A stretch of DNA of 64,000 nt from Rhexocercosporidium sp. MPI-PUGE-AT-0058 (GCA_020746875.1 JAGTJL010000008.1:62001-126000), one strand, 5' to 3'. Numbered from the stretch's first letter, positions 1-14,084 are shown. Numbers and translations: made by a program. The notes: generated by a model not told the origin, from the sequence alone.

Positions 1-2690
1 TAGAATTTCTTATTATATTTATTTTTAATTAATAAAAGCCAATTATTTCCGTCAAACTTTATTAAAAAGTCGAATAAATCTTAAGAAATATAATAAAAAA
101 GACAAGTAATTATTCTCTTTAATTAATAACGACTTATTACTTATTATATAATAGCTACTGTATAATACTCGTATTTTAACCGAGTTAAGCCTTAAATTTC
201 GACGTTACGCGCATTTTTTATTAAGTTTTTTAAGGCTTCTTTTCTTAAATAACTTACGCGTAAATACTATAAGTAAGCTTTATCGACTCGTGATTTTAAA
301 TATTATTTACTTAATTAAAAACCTTAGCGAATACTCCTCTTTAGCGTTAAAAATATTAAAAAGCTATAATTTAAGTAAGTTAAAATGCAGCGAGTAATTA
401 AAAAAACCGAAAAATAATTAAAAGACTTATATTTAAAAAAAGCTAAATTAAACTATTATTATAATTACTTTAAAACTAAATTATCCTTAGCTATTCCCGT
501 ACGTAAAATATAATTTAAACTATTATATTAAACTCTTATTTATAAAAGGCGAGCTTTTAAAATAATATTAATATTAAAGCCTTTAATAACAGCGACGTTC
601 GAGAAGGTTAAATCGCTTATATTTAGTCTATTAAGGCCGTAAAGAACACCTTTAAAGACTCGAGTACCGCGGCCTTTAATTATTAAGCTTAACGTTCCGG
701 CCTTAACGCTATCGTTCGTAATAAATTTAATAAAGCTTTTAAGGATAAGAAAAGCTTTTAAATTTATTAAATAAATAATAATTCCGTTATTAAATAAGGT
801 GCTTTCTACGAGCGGATAGTAATTTATATTTATAGTAGCGTATACTCCCGTAATAGCGAAAACTTTGTCGAGAAATTTAAAGCTTATAAAATAAGCTTAA
901 ATATTTTTAAAGTATTTTACTTTTATTAAAGTAATTGATTTTAAAATTATAAAAATTATTAATACTTAAGTAAAAAAGGAATTACTAAAAGGCGGTCCGG
1001 AAGTTAATTGCGTTATTAATAATATATTTTTATTAAGTTTAATAATTTCTTAACGGAAGTTAAAGAAGTCGCTCTTTAGTCGGAGTCGAGTCTTTTTAAT
1101 TTCCTTTATTAATAATAAGTTCCTGAGGTTATTTGCCGTCGAGCCGTCGTAGTAATACCGAAGTCTATGACAATTAATAGCCTTATAACGGTAAAAGCGA
1201 TGCTTATATAGGCAGGTATTTACTTACGTATTTAATAATTAGTTTCGTTAAATCGACGGGGTTATAAAAGCATTTAATTTTCCTTTAAGAGTAATATATA
1301 AGCTTATTATCTTTTATTATTTAAAAGTTATAAGTAATTCCTTATTAAAAGTAAATAATTAATTAACGTAATTAAGTAAAGAATATTAATTTACTACCTT
1401 AAGAATATTATCTTTTAATAATTCAGAGTGCCGTTCGCGCGCTTATTCCGGTGCGAGCTTCTCTTATACCGCCTTAATAAAGTCAAGCATTACTAGCGGT
1501 CTTTTAACGTCCGGTAAGTCGTATAAAAGAGCATCTTAATAAGCCGCTTTTTATTTTTAAAGCTACTTCTTAAGATTAACTCGCTTTACTTTAATAATAA
1601 CGAGCTTCTTTTTATAAATAAATTATGCTAGCGTGCGAGTATTTATTTCCGAAAGGGCGTAATCTCTTTTAAGGATTTAAAGAAGTAATTAAAAAGTTTA
1701 TAATTTTAATTAAAAGTCTCCGTTTATTATTTCGGTTAATTATTCTTTTTTTATATAAGCTTATTCGTTTTCGTATTTCTTAACTACTCTTTAATAAATA
1801 AAGAGATTAACTGTCTTTTAAATTTACTTATAGGCTGCTTTATAAGCTCGAGCCTTTTACGTTTATTATATAAGCTTTTTTACGTATTCCTTTATAAAAA
1901 TAATATATATTAAAGTCATATTTTTAATTATAGCCTTTGCCGGTAATAATGCGCTCGGCTTAAGGCCTTTTTTTATAAAGTCGCGAGTATTTTCGTCTTA
2001 TTTCGCCTAAGTCTAAAAGTTATACTTAATAGCTTTTTTATTTTATTATATTCTTAAATCGTTTAACGATAAGGGTTTCGGTTCGGCGTCGAAAAGGTTA
2101 AGAGTAATTAATAACGTAAGGTCTATTAAATTTTATATTTTATAAAAGATATAAAAGGATTTAAACGCTTAATATTAAAGAGTTTAAGTGCGCTTGTCGT
2201 AATTAAAAAGAGTTTAATTATTTAAAGAAGAAGCTAAAGTTAAGTTTATTATAGTAAAGGAGTTGCTTTTGTGAACTTTAAGTATTTAATAAAGGAGGAA
2301 GGACTAAAGAGATATTAAGTCTAATTACTCGGCTTTTATATTCGTTTAAAGTAGAATCGAAGAGTTAATGAAAAACAGTAGTGTGAATTATACTTTATAA
2401 TAAGGTGAAAAACTCTATAACGTATAATAGATACTTTCTACTTATAAACTTGTTTTATAGGCTTTATTTAAATTAATAACGTATAAAAGGAAAAATATTA
2501 ACTTAATAGCTTTGTCAACGGGGCTTATAACTATAGTATAAAAGTGGATTAAAATATTATAAGTAGTTGTCGTTAAATTAAAGTAATTAATTATTATTTT
2601 AAAAGCTCTAAGAATTAGGAGAAAACAGTTATTCTTCTGAAAGCGGTCTACAGTAGCAGAACTTAATTAGGTCACGTGCAGTGCCAAGAG
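1..2690. other. A+T-rich RIP-degraded tract, no gene recognised
   Basis: This stretch is dominated by A and T, with stop codons in all frames and no open frame of useful length. Short islands still read as protein-like on the plus strand around 600-1,150, but I could not assign them to a family. It most likely derives from one or more old transposons, like the rest of the left part of the window. A CACGTG hexamer survives at 2,673-2,678, just outside the copia remnant that follows. Confidence 0.6.
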
Positions 2691-2699
2691 AGCAGCTGC

Positions 2700-3268
2700 C
2701 CGTGCCTATACGACATTATATAAACAGGGAATCGCTCCTATATATAATAGCTTAATTCGGTTAGAAGCTGTTTTATATAAATAGCTTCTTTAAAAGCCGA
2801 ATTAATAATTATATATTCGGCCTTAGTCGTACTTTAAGTTATAATACTTTAGAGTTTGCTTTTTTAGCTGAATAAGTAACTCGTTAAGTAAAAGCTCAAG
2901 CCGCTAGTTGATTTAACCGTACTAATATCTCTGGCGTAATCGGCGTCGTAATAGCTGCTTATATATCGACTAGAGCTTTTTTCATAAATTAGCCTTAGCT
3001 TTTTTAATCTTTTTAGGTATTTAAGCACGTTTTTAAGGGCAATTAAGTGATCGGCGCTAGGGTTCTTAGCGAATCGAGCGAGCTTTATAACCGAGTAGCA
3101 AATATCGGATTTAATAGCTAGCGTAAGAAATAAGAAGCAGCCTATAATTTGTTGATATTGATTTATTTCCTTTTTATTAGCTTGATTAGGATTAGGCTTT
3201 AGCTTGACCTTTGAATCCATTAATATATCTTTAGGCTTATAGTCGGTTATATTAAACCGCGCTAGCAC
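2700..3268 (-). pseudogene. copia-1 reverse transcriptase / RNase H end, broken
   Basis: An open block at 3,268-2,864 on the minus strand carries the copia hallmark YQQIIGCFLFL, then TRPDI-like IKSDICYSV, ALKNVLKYLKRLK and the RNase H start DADYARD. The reading continues past several stops to about 2,700 with STTKAEYI and KQLLTEL, the copia RNase H signature. The upstream reverse transcriptase (about 3,300-4,500) is present only as fragments. The intact enzyme would copy element RNA into DNA. Confidence 0.8.
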
Positions 3269-5089
3269 TTTCTTAATATAGCTCTCTTGGCTTAGCTTTA
3301 TATAATCTTTATTTAGGTTATAGTCGATATTTATATTTAAATAGTCCTTTATTAGCCTTAAATCCTTTAATTTAAAGAGCTTTTTAAGCTCTTTAATAAA
3401 GGATTTAATATTATTAACGCTTAAGCTAATTATCGCTAAGTCGTCTACGTAAATAAAGATTATAAGCTGTTGCTCCTTATTAATTAAAATGTAATTCTCG
3501 GTAATTAAGGCTTGAAAACCGAGTTTTTAAACTAAGACTTCTTTTAGCGTAATAAACTAGAGCCTAGCTAATTGTTTTAGCTCGTATAAGGCTTTATTAA
3601 GTAAGAGTAGTTTACTAGCGTATTTTTAGGCGTTTATGCCTTCGGGAGGCATTATATATAAAGTGTTTACGTTAATATTATTTTACGTAAAAGCCGAAAT
3701 TATATCGACTTTCTATATAATCTAACCGTAAAAGACCGTTAAGGCAAATATAAGTCGCTAAGCTATTTATTTTACTACGCTAGTAAAAGTCTCTACGTAG
3801 TTAAGGCCGTAGAGTTGCTCGAACCCTTTAACGACGAATTTAATTTTGAATTTAAAGTAATTAAGTAATTCTTTAATTTTATATACTTATTTCGTTTTTA
3901 AAGGCTTATAAGCCTTGCTAGCGTCTTTTGGCATTATTTCCTAAGTCTTATGACTTTCTAAGGAATTAGCTTTTTTTTCTATAGCTTTTAGTTAATAGTC
4001 TTTATATAGAAAGGCTATAGTTTCTTTAAAGCTTTTAGGCTCGTAAATTTAAAAGCCTTTAGTTCGTGTAATAACGACTTTATTAGCCTTTAGCTCTTCG
4101 GGCAGCTTTATTAGCCTTTAATCGAAGTCTTCGTCGATTTTAAAGCTTATTAAAGCCATAAAAGCTAGTCTTTTAGCGTTTTTATAGACAGAGAAAGCTT
4201 CTTTTTCCTCTTCGATTAACTAGTTATTTAACTGGCGAATAGCCGTCTTAGAGCTTAAGTATATTACTAATTGATTTTCCGAAGAGTTATTAGAGTCTTT
4301 AGCGCTAGTACTAGCGTTTTTAATTACGACGTTAGGCTCCTAGCTCGAATAATCCTTTCTAGACCTTTTAATAAGCGCTTTAAGCATTTCCGGGCTAGTC
4401 GTATTAGGCCTCTTATTAGCCTTTAGCGTTTAAGGGAGCTTTTATACGAATAAGTCGGATTCGTCTTCAAAATCCGTTTTCTCGCCCTGTAATTAGTTAA
4501 TAGGCGACTTTTTGCTTATATTGCTTTTATTAGGCATTTTGTCGTTAATATTATTTATTGGCTTAGTAATATCGTCGCTAGCGCCTTCCAACTTTTTAAG
4601 TGTTTCGATTATATAATCGAATTCGGTTTCTTCCGTTATATCGTCCTTAAGGATTAAATCCTCTTTAATTAAGACATTTTTAAAGCTTATAACGACTCTT
4701 TTACTCAGTAAATAAACTAAGTAATTATTAAAAGACTCAAAACCAATAAGAATACCCCTATCGGATTTATTAACTAGCTTATGAATTCTCTTATTCTCAA
4801 GTACGTAGGTTAAAGAGCCTAGTATGCGAATATAGTCGATTATTAGTAATTTACCGTATAAAGCTTTAAAAGGAGTCTTCTTTATGACGGAGTTATATAA
4901 CCGATTCTTAATATAAGCTATTCCTTATAATAAGTAAGGCTATAAAAACAAAGGTAATCTCTTAGCTTTATAAACGCTAATTAGCCGCTTTATTAAGTAT
5001 TTATTTAACCTTTCGGCTATTCCGTTTTAAGAAGAGGAATAAAGGCTAATATATTTATATATATACCCTTTTTGCTTATAATAATGCGT

Positions 5090-5450
5090 TTATTTATTAA
5101 ACTTGAATTCCCCGGCGTTATCGAGCTTAAAAGCTTTAATATTCGCTATAAATTTATATTTAACGCTATTTTAACTATTAAATTAATTATTAATTATATT
5201 ATAAAAGTCAATAAGTACGTTATAAGCGTCGGCTTTGAGTTTTAAGGCGTATAAATAAATAGCTTTTGATTCTTTATATATAATAGTAAGGAAATAGCGC
5301 TCTCCTTTAAGTCCTTTGACTTTAAAAGGCCCCGCAATATCGATATCGAATATAATTAAGAGTAGCGCGTCTAATATAGGCTTTTTACTGCCGATTACGT
5401 GCATTTTGCCGCTATTACAAGCGTCACAGTCGGTTAGCCTATCTTTTTGT
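5090..5450 (-). pseudogene. copia-1 integrase, broken
   Basis: The minus strand shows the end of the integrase zinc finger (CDACNSGK near 5,425), then the catalytic core. The core includes a DIAGPFKVKGLKGERYFL block in 5,404-5,183 holding the first catalytic aspartate. FKLDNAGEFKF near 5,100-5,130 matches the D-N-x-G-E-F motif with the second aspartate. The order and motifs are those of the rve integrase domain of copia elements. In-frame stops separate the blocks. The intact enzyme would insert element cDNA into the genome. Confidence 0.75.
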
Positions 5451-5983
5451 TAAATTTTCTTTAATTTATAGCTTTTCTTAATCGTTTTAAGAATCGACTC
5501 TTTATTTATATACATTAGCCTCTTATAATAAAGGTCTAGCGGCGTATTTGAGTTTACTTAATATATTACAGGTTCGAGAGCGTTATTATCGACTTCCGCT
5601 TGAACGTAATAGGCGTTATAGTCTTATTTAGCCTGTAATTAGCCCTTTTTATATTTTAATAAAGCACCGTCCTCGGTAAAGTTAATTGACTAGCTTTTTT
5701 TAATTATTTTCCTTAAGTTTAAAAGGGTCGTTTTTAGCCCTAAAATATAGTTTACTCGTTAAATAACTACTTTTATATTATTATTACCCTTTATAGAAAT
5801 ATCTCCCGTGCTTAGTATCGGTAATACGTCGCCGTTAGCGATTATAACCGATTTACGAAGGGTAAGCTAATAGTTAAGTAACCATTCCTTATTAGGCGTA
5901 TAATACTCGCTAGCACCGGAGTCTAGAACTAGTTTGTAATTATAAACGGTTCTAAAAGCTTAATTTATAATATTTCCTTTTAA

Positions 5984-7062
5984 TTAATCAGAATCGGACT
6001 TGTTTAATTTCTTTATTATAGTATTTATAAAAGTACTTATAAGTAAAAGAGGTTCAAGTTGTACTTTAGGCTTTATATTTGACTTACCCTTTAGTAAGGG
6101 TAAGTCGTTTGTATATGCCTTTATAAGCTTTTTAGCCTTTATATGTTTATTAAGCGGCGTAATAATCTTAGATACGGCCATAATAGCCTTTGTAGACTTT
6201 GTTTTTAATTCGCCTTTTGACTCCTTAGCCTTTTTAAGCTTATTATTAGGCTTTTTATTCGGGTTTTCCGAATTATTAAGCCTTAGCTTAAGGTATAAGA
6301 CCCAGCACGTAGACGTTATATATCTCGTAATTTTGCACTTATTGCAGTGCTTCTTATTACCGCCTTTACCGCTTTTAAACGCTTTATTAACGTTAAGGTC
6401 GGCGTTAGCGCTTATACGAGCTTCTTTCGAAATTAAATTATTAATTAAACCGTTAATATTAATATTCTTAAGATTACTTAACATTTTCTTATATTTACGA
6501 GACGAAAAGGCGTTAAAAGAGCTCGGTAAGCCTTTTAATATTAGGCTAGTAATTACGGGCTTTGGAATCTCGCAGTCTAGTTGTTTTAAATATATGGCGC
6601 TTAATTGGATTACGCTAGTATATTCGTTTATACTCTTATAAAAACTGTAATTAAAATCGACGATTTAATTTATATAACGGCCGACTAGCTTAAGCGTTAA
6701 TTAGCCGAAAATAAATTAAATAGCGTTCTATAGCTTTTTAGCCGTATTTTTGTCTTTAAATCGCTTTTGATTCTCTAGCGATATAATCGACTTTAGCGCC
6801 CTTAGCGCTTTTTGGCTTTGCGTCTTAAAGTAGTCTAGCTTTTCGTAATATTTTACGGCTAGCTTATAAGAATAAGGAGCTAATACGGTTTTACCTCCTT
6901 CGGTACCCCTAGCGTAATACAAAGATTAGTCCGGAGGCAAAGTTTTGCCGGAAATATAAGGCATATAGCCGTTAATTTCTAAGAATAAGCTAGCGGGGTT
7001 ATTTACTTAATATAATTAGACTTCCTTACTAGCTTTTCTCTTTTAAAGGCAGTAGCAGTCAT
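5984..7062 (-). pseudogene. copia-1 gag, broken, with zinc-knuckle relic
   Basis: Gag is the capsid-like protein that packages element RNA. The minus-strand reading begins MTATAFKREKLVRKSNYI at 7,062. An open block at 6,922-6,728 contains a YYEKLDYFKTQ stretch and is typical of the helical UBN2/gag domain. An open block at 6,484-5,984 contains CNKCKITRYITSTC, a CCHC zinc knuckle in which the histidine and spacing look damaged, followed by a lysine-rich region. In-frame stops between the blocks mean no full protein can be made. Confidence 0.75.
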
Positions 7063-7893
7063 TTTAAGCTTGTCTCGATTGAGTTTAGCTTTGATTCCTT
7101 TAGGCGATTATCACTTATAGTGATTTATTAGACTATTTTAGTCTTAGACTTTATTTAAGTCTTTATAACCTCATAATAAGGCTACCCTCCTTGATTTAAT
7201 ATGCCCTAAATCGATTTAAAATCGATTAATTAAAGTAAAAAAGCCTTGCTAAGGACTTATTATTACCTTACCGAGGGTTTCGCTTAGCTAATGTTATAAC
7301 AGGGTTCCCAGCGGGTCTGCTTAGGCTCTTATTACAACGCTAGCGCCACTACTAGCTTGGTTTTTCTCATAGGAATTAGTAAGCTTAACTAGCTGTAACC
7401 CTCTCTGAGAATGGCTTTTTATATAACTAGAAAAGCCTAAAAACTACTGTAATTTGTACTAGACTAGTGACGATTCGGACAGCTACTCTATAATATAAGC
7501 CACGCTAGCACGCTACTTATAGCCACTACTAGCGCCGTAAAAGGTATAAGCGCCTAGAAATAAGAAATTTATTATAAGACTTAAAACCGCAATTAAGGTA
7601 GTTACGCGCGCTTATAACGTCTAAGGACCGCTAGGTTATGATTTCCCTAGGGTTTAGTCTTAGGTTTAAAGGCCTCGGGTCCGTAATTCGTCCTAATCGG
7701 GTTAATAAGGGCTTAAAGGGGTCTAGCTTACTTTAGTTAAGAGAAGCTAGTATGGCTTTATCGACAAGCGTTTGAACGGAAGCAGCCGAAGCGGTATTAG
7801 CCGAGAAAGCTCAGCTAGTCGTCTCGATCGGGAAGTTGTGTCGCAGGTAATTAATATTATTGGCTGCCTTAGCGAATTGCCGAATTGCTATTA
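7063..7893. other. Non-coding spacer, possible copia-1 5' LTR and leader
   Basis: This lies upstream of the copia-1 gag start, where a 5' LTR and primer-binding site would be expected. It contains a short palindrome near 7,108-7,125 and is less A+T-rich than its surroundings from about 7,600. I found no second copy in the window, so LTR ends cannot be set. No gene is seen. Confidence 0.4.
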
Positions 7894-8203
7894 TGTGAGA
7901 TTAGGCGAGCCAATCAGAATGAGGAAGCGCAATAGGTGAGGACACGTGATTAAAGAGAGAGAATTGCTTGCTTACTTGCTTAAAGAGCTAAAAGAGCTCT
8001 TCGGTAGTTATATATAAAATAATAGCTTTTTTAAAAGCTTTTACGACTACGTAATTAATTACGTCGCTTATACGAGCTACGTAATTAAATACAAGCGTAA
8101 TTTCCCGGAATACGAAGGTAATTTCCGGGCCGCGTAAGCAGTGGAAACTCCTTCGGCTATTCTAGGGTAGAATCGGCACGAGTTACCGAAGTCAAATCCA
8201 ACA
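7894..8203 (+). repeat. Left terminal inverted repeat
   Basis: This is reverse-complementary to 18,947-18,625. It retains relatively G+C-rich blocks, for example around 8,120-8,200. Compared with the right copy it differs mostly by C-to-T and G-to-A changes, so the left copy is the more heavily mutated. A CACGTG hexamer lies at 7,943-7,948. Homology stops sharply just after 8,203. Confidence 0.85.
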
Positions 8204-11091
8204 GCTACTTTAAGGAAAAGTAATATTATAATGAGACTACGGTACTTACCGCGTTTATTTTAATAAAATACTTTATTTATAATATTTTTCTTTATAATTG
8301 CCGTAACCTACCTTTTAACGACGAATTAATAAATTACTTTAATTAACTTAAAGGCTTTATACAAGACTATTCTGTTAAATAGTCCTTTAAGAGAATCGGC
8401 AAATATATCCCTTATAGCGCCGGCCTAAATTAATTCAATAATTCCAGCGAATACTTATTATTATTAGATTTTATTCATAGTAATAATAATAATCCGGAAT
8501 ATAACTTAAGAAGTAATAAATAAAGTAACGGCAATAATAATAAGCAAAATAATATAAATAATATTAACGGGAATAGTATAAATAATAATAAAAAAGATAA
8601 TACAAATAATAATACGGAAGATAATATAAGTAATAATAAAAATAATGCTTTTTTTAACTTAAATATAAATGCCGCAATCCTTTAAGCTTATTATAATAAT
8701 TTGTAATTATATAAGTTATATCTCTTTCCTTAAATTATATCTTATATAAAATTATATTATAAGTTAAGTAAAAAGTTAAAGATTAGTTCTTATAGTTTAA
8801 AAAGACTAAAACGGAACCTTTTTTATAAAAAGAATTAAAAGTTCGACAATCGTTTTAATAGTTTAAGGAGACTAAAAAGGAACTTTTCTTTAAATTAGGA
8901 AGTAAATAATAATAAAATCACAAGTTCTAGCACGGCTCGAATATATAAATAATTATTACTTTATTTTGTCTTTATTTAAATATTATTATTATAAAAGTAC
9001 GTATATATAAATAAATATGCTTTCGAAGTATATAATATTTTAAAATCGGAATATATTGAATTAAATACCTCGCTTTAATTCCGTATATTAATAGTCTTTT
9101 AAGATATATAATATTTTTAAAGGAAATAGCTTAAATAAATACACTTTAGATTAAATCTTTATTTTCGAACATTTCCTTAGTTTTTATTAATTACGAAATC
9201 CCTTATACTTACCGCTATTCGCTTATTTACTCTTTAATTAAAAGTTTTATTTTATTTTTATTATTAACATCCGATTATTATATTATGAAATCTGGCCGCT
9301 AGTAATTATCTCACCTACTTACTCGAATATTATAATATTTAATTAGCTTTAACTATATTTAACGGCGCTGTAATATAATATCTATCGGTCGCCTTGCCGG
9401 GGGTCGAATACTTTATAAAACTTCCGCCGCGTTTAATAGCATAAAAACCCCGTAATAATAAAGAATATTTTAATATATACTCTTATATTATAATGTCGTT
9501 TAACCTTATTTATTGAATTCCTCTAAGCCTAATATTAAATATAATTAGCGAAATATAACTGTAATTACCTTCTTTTCTTTTATTTTATATATTATACTTA
9601 AGTTGTTTTAAATATTAATCTCTTATATACTTAAATAAATATTTATTAATATTTAATAAAAGTATATATATATTAAGATTAAAATGAAGTTAACTTAAGC
9701 GAAGAACTCTTTTAGTTACTACTTATTTAGCGTATTTTACTTTAAGGGTTCGAAAACATTAAAATATTATTTTAAGATTATTAAAATCGAGTTTAATATC
9801 TTTTCGAAAGTAATATTCTTATATTACGTTCTTTTTATAAATTCGAAAAAGGACTCGTTTTCTTAATTTTATTACTTTCTTAGTCTTTATTAATACTTTC
9901 TTTTAATTATTACTTAATATTCTCGTAAATAAAAGAATTTAAGACTATAATCCCGTGACCTTTATTACCGCGTATTATGAATAATATTATATTTATAATT
10001 TCATTATTTAAGTACGCTATTAAATTCTTAAGCTAATCTTATTATTTCCGTCTTAACGTATTTTTACCGTACGCCTTCTCCACGTTAAGTGTAAACGAAT
10101 TCCCGCCTTTAACTCAAATGCGTTTTACTTAATATAATACTAAATATCCCCGCGGAATTAGTGCCGTAAACTAAGGTATGCCGATGCTTAAACGCAACAC
10201 TCGTATTAATACCGGTAGAATCGTACTTATAAATAATAGTTTATTTAATCTAGTCTTTAGGCTTTTACTTTAAATAAGATTAATTGCCTTACTAAAGCTT
10301 TTATTATCTTCCGTTAAATTTATTAATCCCTTCACCGGCAATTTAGCCGCCTTTTTGCTTATAAACGACTTCGGCGGCGCCGACTTTATTAAATTTATAA
10401 CTTCTTTTATCGACACGTTTCTCGCCTTTTTCTTTATTAAATACTCCGAAGTAGTTATAAGAGCCTTTCTTTTAATGATTTTTAAAGGCATTTTATAAAA
10501 TAATATAAATTATTAAAAGGGGTCTGAAAATTTAAATATCTTTTAATAACTTAAGGAAAAAAATTAAAAAAAAAGTTTTAAGTAATAGACTTTATATTAA
10601 ATATTTATTAGTTTATAATTGCTTTTCCTGTTATTTTTATTATATGTCCTTTTTACTAGCTATTAGGCTTTATGTATTAACCCGCGATATATTACCCTAG
10701 TCTTACTTATTAATTATAAACTTTTAATAATAGCTCCTCGACTGCCTTATGCGCCTTCTTTACTTTCGCTTTGCCTCCTCTTACCTTAAAACCTTTGGCT
10801 TAATCCTTTTATTAGTTATTATAATGTTATTTAACCTTAAGTAAAATAATATTAAAACAAAATTAATAATTATTTTTAAAAATAATATAAATTTACTTTT
10901 TAATTAAGAAATTATATATAAATTAGCAGCGATCTCTTACTTATATTATGTTCTTGGCAATGGCTACTCGCATTAGCTATTTATAAGAAATAATAAAAAG
11001 TAATTTAAATAACTTACTTTCCTTTTGATTTCCTTATTAATTAATATTAAACTTACTTAAAAGTTAAACTTTTCGTCTTACGTTTATGACC
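8204..11091. other. Left interior of the long-TIR element, no readable gene
   Basis: The tract is strongly A+T-rich and full of stops. The longest open block is at 10,491-10,270 on the minus strand (73 codons, lysine- and serine-rich) and resembles no family I know. Simple AAT-type runs occur near 8,460-8,660. If the element once carried a transposase, its remains are here and in 14,588-18,624. Confidence 0.5.
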
Positions 11092-11126
11092 TACTCGTCG
11101 GTTTCCTGACTTTTTTTGGAAAATTA

Positions 11127-11148
11127 CCGACCTGCGCCAACAGGTCGG
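11127..11148. repeat. Hairpin inside left TIR of nested pogo
   Basis: An 8-bp stem (CCGACCTG pairing with CAGGTCGG) has a 6-base loop. The same hairpin recurs at 14,529-14,550 in the right TIR, with a 9-bp stem and a 4-base loop. The loop differs but the stem is kept. Confidence 0.8.
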
Positions 11149-11583
11149 AACTACTAACTTCGATATACCAGCAACTTCGACACGACCTTTTCAACTTATT
11201 TAATTACTTTAAAAATCCAATTCTAGTTCGTTTGACTTAATTTTTTCATAAAAAAATGCGCCGTAGTTAAAAGCATAATTATTATATGAATACATTAGGA
11301 CTAGGGCTAATTAATCATGCGTTGTTTTAAACTGAATATAGGTTTCGGGTGCAGATTTGGCAGGTCTTGGCGCCTCGGCACGTCCCGCAGTTCATTAATA
11401 GGGGTGCAAATCTTCCCCTCTTATAAGTAAAAACGCGATTTATCCTACTTATATATACACGATTCAATCCAGACCACGAATTACGCTTACTATAACTAAA
11501 TCTACGCCTTAAATCAAGCATAGAGGGTCTAAAAATAGCAAGAAGAAGTCTTCATTAAATATTAAGATTGCTCGCATACGGAA

Positions 11584-14084
11584 GATGCCCAAATATAAGA
11601 CCCCCGCTTATATAAGCCAGAAAGCTAGGATTTAGGCTGCTTTAGCGGCATATGAGAGCCCCAAGGATACCGATATTACTAGTCTACGTATCGCCGCTAG
11701 CGTTTTTCGTGGAGTTAGTTACTCTACGTTAAATAATCGTTACAAGAAGAGCGATATTTCAAAGACGTTAGCTGAGAATAGGAGTCATAATAAGAAGTTG
11801 AATGAGGCTTAAGAGGCGTCTCTAATATGGTATATTAATACTGCTATTGAGAGAGGCTTTCCTATGAGATATAATATAATTATTGCCGCCGCAATTATAA
11901 TATTGAGTCTCTCTATAAAAATATTTCAGCGAATTGGATAAAATTGGGCTAGAAGATGGGTAAACAGAATAAACGTTACTGGCCGATATCATGCTTTACG
12001 GATTACTTTAATAGACTAAAAGCGTAAGGATTATATAACGACTAAAGATATTACTAGTTGCTTTGAGAAGTTAATTATAGTAATAGCTAAATACTCAATA
12101 TATTAGAAAGATATCTTTAATATGGACGAAATTGGCTTCAGGGTCGGGTGTATCAGTAGTCGGTTATTACGCATAAGAATATTTAAAAGGTACGTTTTAC
12201 TACTAAAAAACCGCTTATCCTGATAACTGAGTGCGTATTAACTGTTTCTAAGTTTTTACCCGTGACCCTGTCGATCGCGAGTCTGTGTTAATCATTAAGT
12301 GTATCTCTGCTGCTGGCTACGCCATTGATTACTACATTATTATGCCGGGGGCTGTCTACCTTAAGAAGATATTTAATAATAACCTACTATCAGGCACAAA
12401 GATCTCTTGTAATGAAAAAGGGTACTCAAGTGACGAGCTCGCATTAGAGTGGCTCAAATACTTTAATTAATAAACTAAAAGCCGGTAATAAGGCTCTTGA
12501 CGTCTCTTAATATTTGACGGCTATAATAGCCATATGACTTATGAGTTTATCTCTAGGTGTAAACAACTAAAGATTATACTTTTCTGTTTAATTGCTCACT
12601 TAATATATACCATATAACCACTCGACGTTGCTTGTTTCCAGTCTAAAAAGCACTAGCATAGCCGAGCAATTAAAAATAGAATTAGAGACGGCTGTAACTC
12701 TTTTATTAAATACACTTTTCTTTAATTATTTAATTAGATCAGAGCTAAAACCTTTAAGAACGAGACGATTCAGTTAACTTTTAAGCGTACCAATATATGG
12801 CTATTGAACGCGGATGTTATTATTAAAGCTTTTAAGCTTATTTAAGATACTCAAATAGGCAATAAAGACACCGGTAGACGAGTGTATAATCATACCCTAA
12901 GTAATCCAGCTACGGCAATTAATATTCCTATATCCAACGAGCCTATGCTACGTTAGATACTAGCTAATAACGAGTTCTGGGAGGCCGAAACAGCGTCAGA
13001 CAAAGAATACGATTATATCCCGTGGACTCAGAATGATGGAGCTTTCGACGATGAGCCAGAAGACGGAATGGAGCTTCCATAACTTTTACGTAACGGGAAT
13101 GTCGATATTACAGACGATCTAATAGCTTCATTAGCAAGCTCTTATATCGACGAAATACTTAATAGTCAAGAATCAATGGAAGTGGAACCTTTGCAACTTA
13201 GAGGCGTGGAAGACTACGAGAACTATAATACGGCGGATGATCCTCGTTAGTACAGAAAGACGCCATTTTTTAGTACTCCATATGAAGCTAAAGGAATCAA
13301 CGCACACGCCGAATTTCTTAAGACTTACGAAGATATATTATCGTCTCTATCAAGGCGACTCTCTAATAAGAAGTTCCGTAAAGGCAGTACAATCAGTGCG
13401 ATTATAGCCGACGCCGCGCGCCAAGAGCTTACTTTAACCGTTCCAAATAATACTTAAGGCAGCAATTCCCTTGTACTAAATAACGAAGATAGTGCTAAGA
13501 GAGTGAAACCTCGCAGTGAGGGCCGCGTAATCTCCTCTAGAGAAGGGTTGCGAATCATCGGCGAAAGGAATAATACTGCCCAGGAGTCTAAACTTACGAA
13601 GCTTCAAAGAGAGGCGAATATTACGAGAAATATATTAAAGTTAGAAGAAGAGAGAATTGCTAAAGCTTTAGCTCGACAGCAAAAGAAGGAAGAGAAAGAA
13701 GCAGCGAAAGTTCAAAAAAAGATAGAAAAGGCACGCATCCGAGAGAAGAAAGCTCAGGCCAAAATACAATATAAACTCGACAAGGCCATAAAGTTACAAG
13801 CGTTAATTAGTACTGAAAAGAAGCCTAAAGGTCGGAAACCGACTATAATTAAGGAGGAAGAGGCCATATAACAAGAGCCTATAATTATAGCCGCATCCCA
13901 AAGACCAATTCGCGCCAGGAGATCCATACAAAAAGCGATTAAGATACCTAGCGGCATAGAGTAAGAAGATAGCAGTAATATTAAGAGCCTCTTAAAGTCA
14001 AATTCGCCCGCTGATTCCGATTCCGACGTTAATTTAAGTAATAATAATAGTAGTAGGCTTATAGACTACGATGATTACAATTGA
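11584..14084 (+). pseudogene. pogo-type DDE transposase, broken by RIP-like stops
   Basis: The intact protein would cut and paste the surrounding transposon. In order along the plus strand I read a start at MPKYKTPAYISQKAR (11,584), a helix-turn-helix region with GVSYSTLNNRYKK, a CENP-B-like region, the DDE core with NMDEIGF near 12,120, an open block at 12,285-12,470 ending ALEWLKYF, FDGYNSH near 12,510 and the PLDVACFQ block near 12,620. An unusually long C-terminal part follows. It has an acidic segment near 13,030-13,080, a lysine/glutamate coiled coil in the open block 13,503-13,871 and an acidic serine-rich tail to about 14,084. Stops such as TAA and TAG replace CAA and CAG. Length would be about 830 residues. 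Confidence 0.85.

Larger units (their letters stand above)
2700..7062 (-). mobile_element. Ty1/copia retrotransposon remnant (copia-1)
   Basis: The minus strand carries, in copia order, gag, zinc knuckle, integrase, then reverse transcriptase and RNase H. Integrase before reverse transcriptase separates copia from gypsy. The gag ATG is at 7,062-7,060. Many stops interrupt the frame and most can be read as CAA, CAG or TGG turned into stops, as RIP does. The RNase H frame fades out near 2,700, so the 3' end and 3' LTR are missing or unrecognisable. No convincing LTR pair was found by eye. The element can no longer move on its own. Confidence 0.85.

Noticed and set aside
6000..6641. A 213-codon plus-strand frame
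   Set aside because: It is the antisense shadow of copia-1 gag, which carries recognisable gag and zinc-knuckle motifs on the minus strand.
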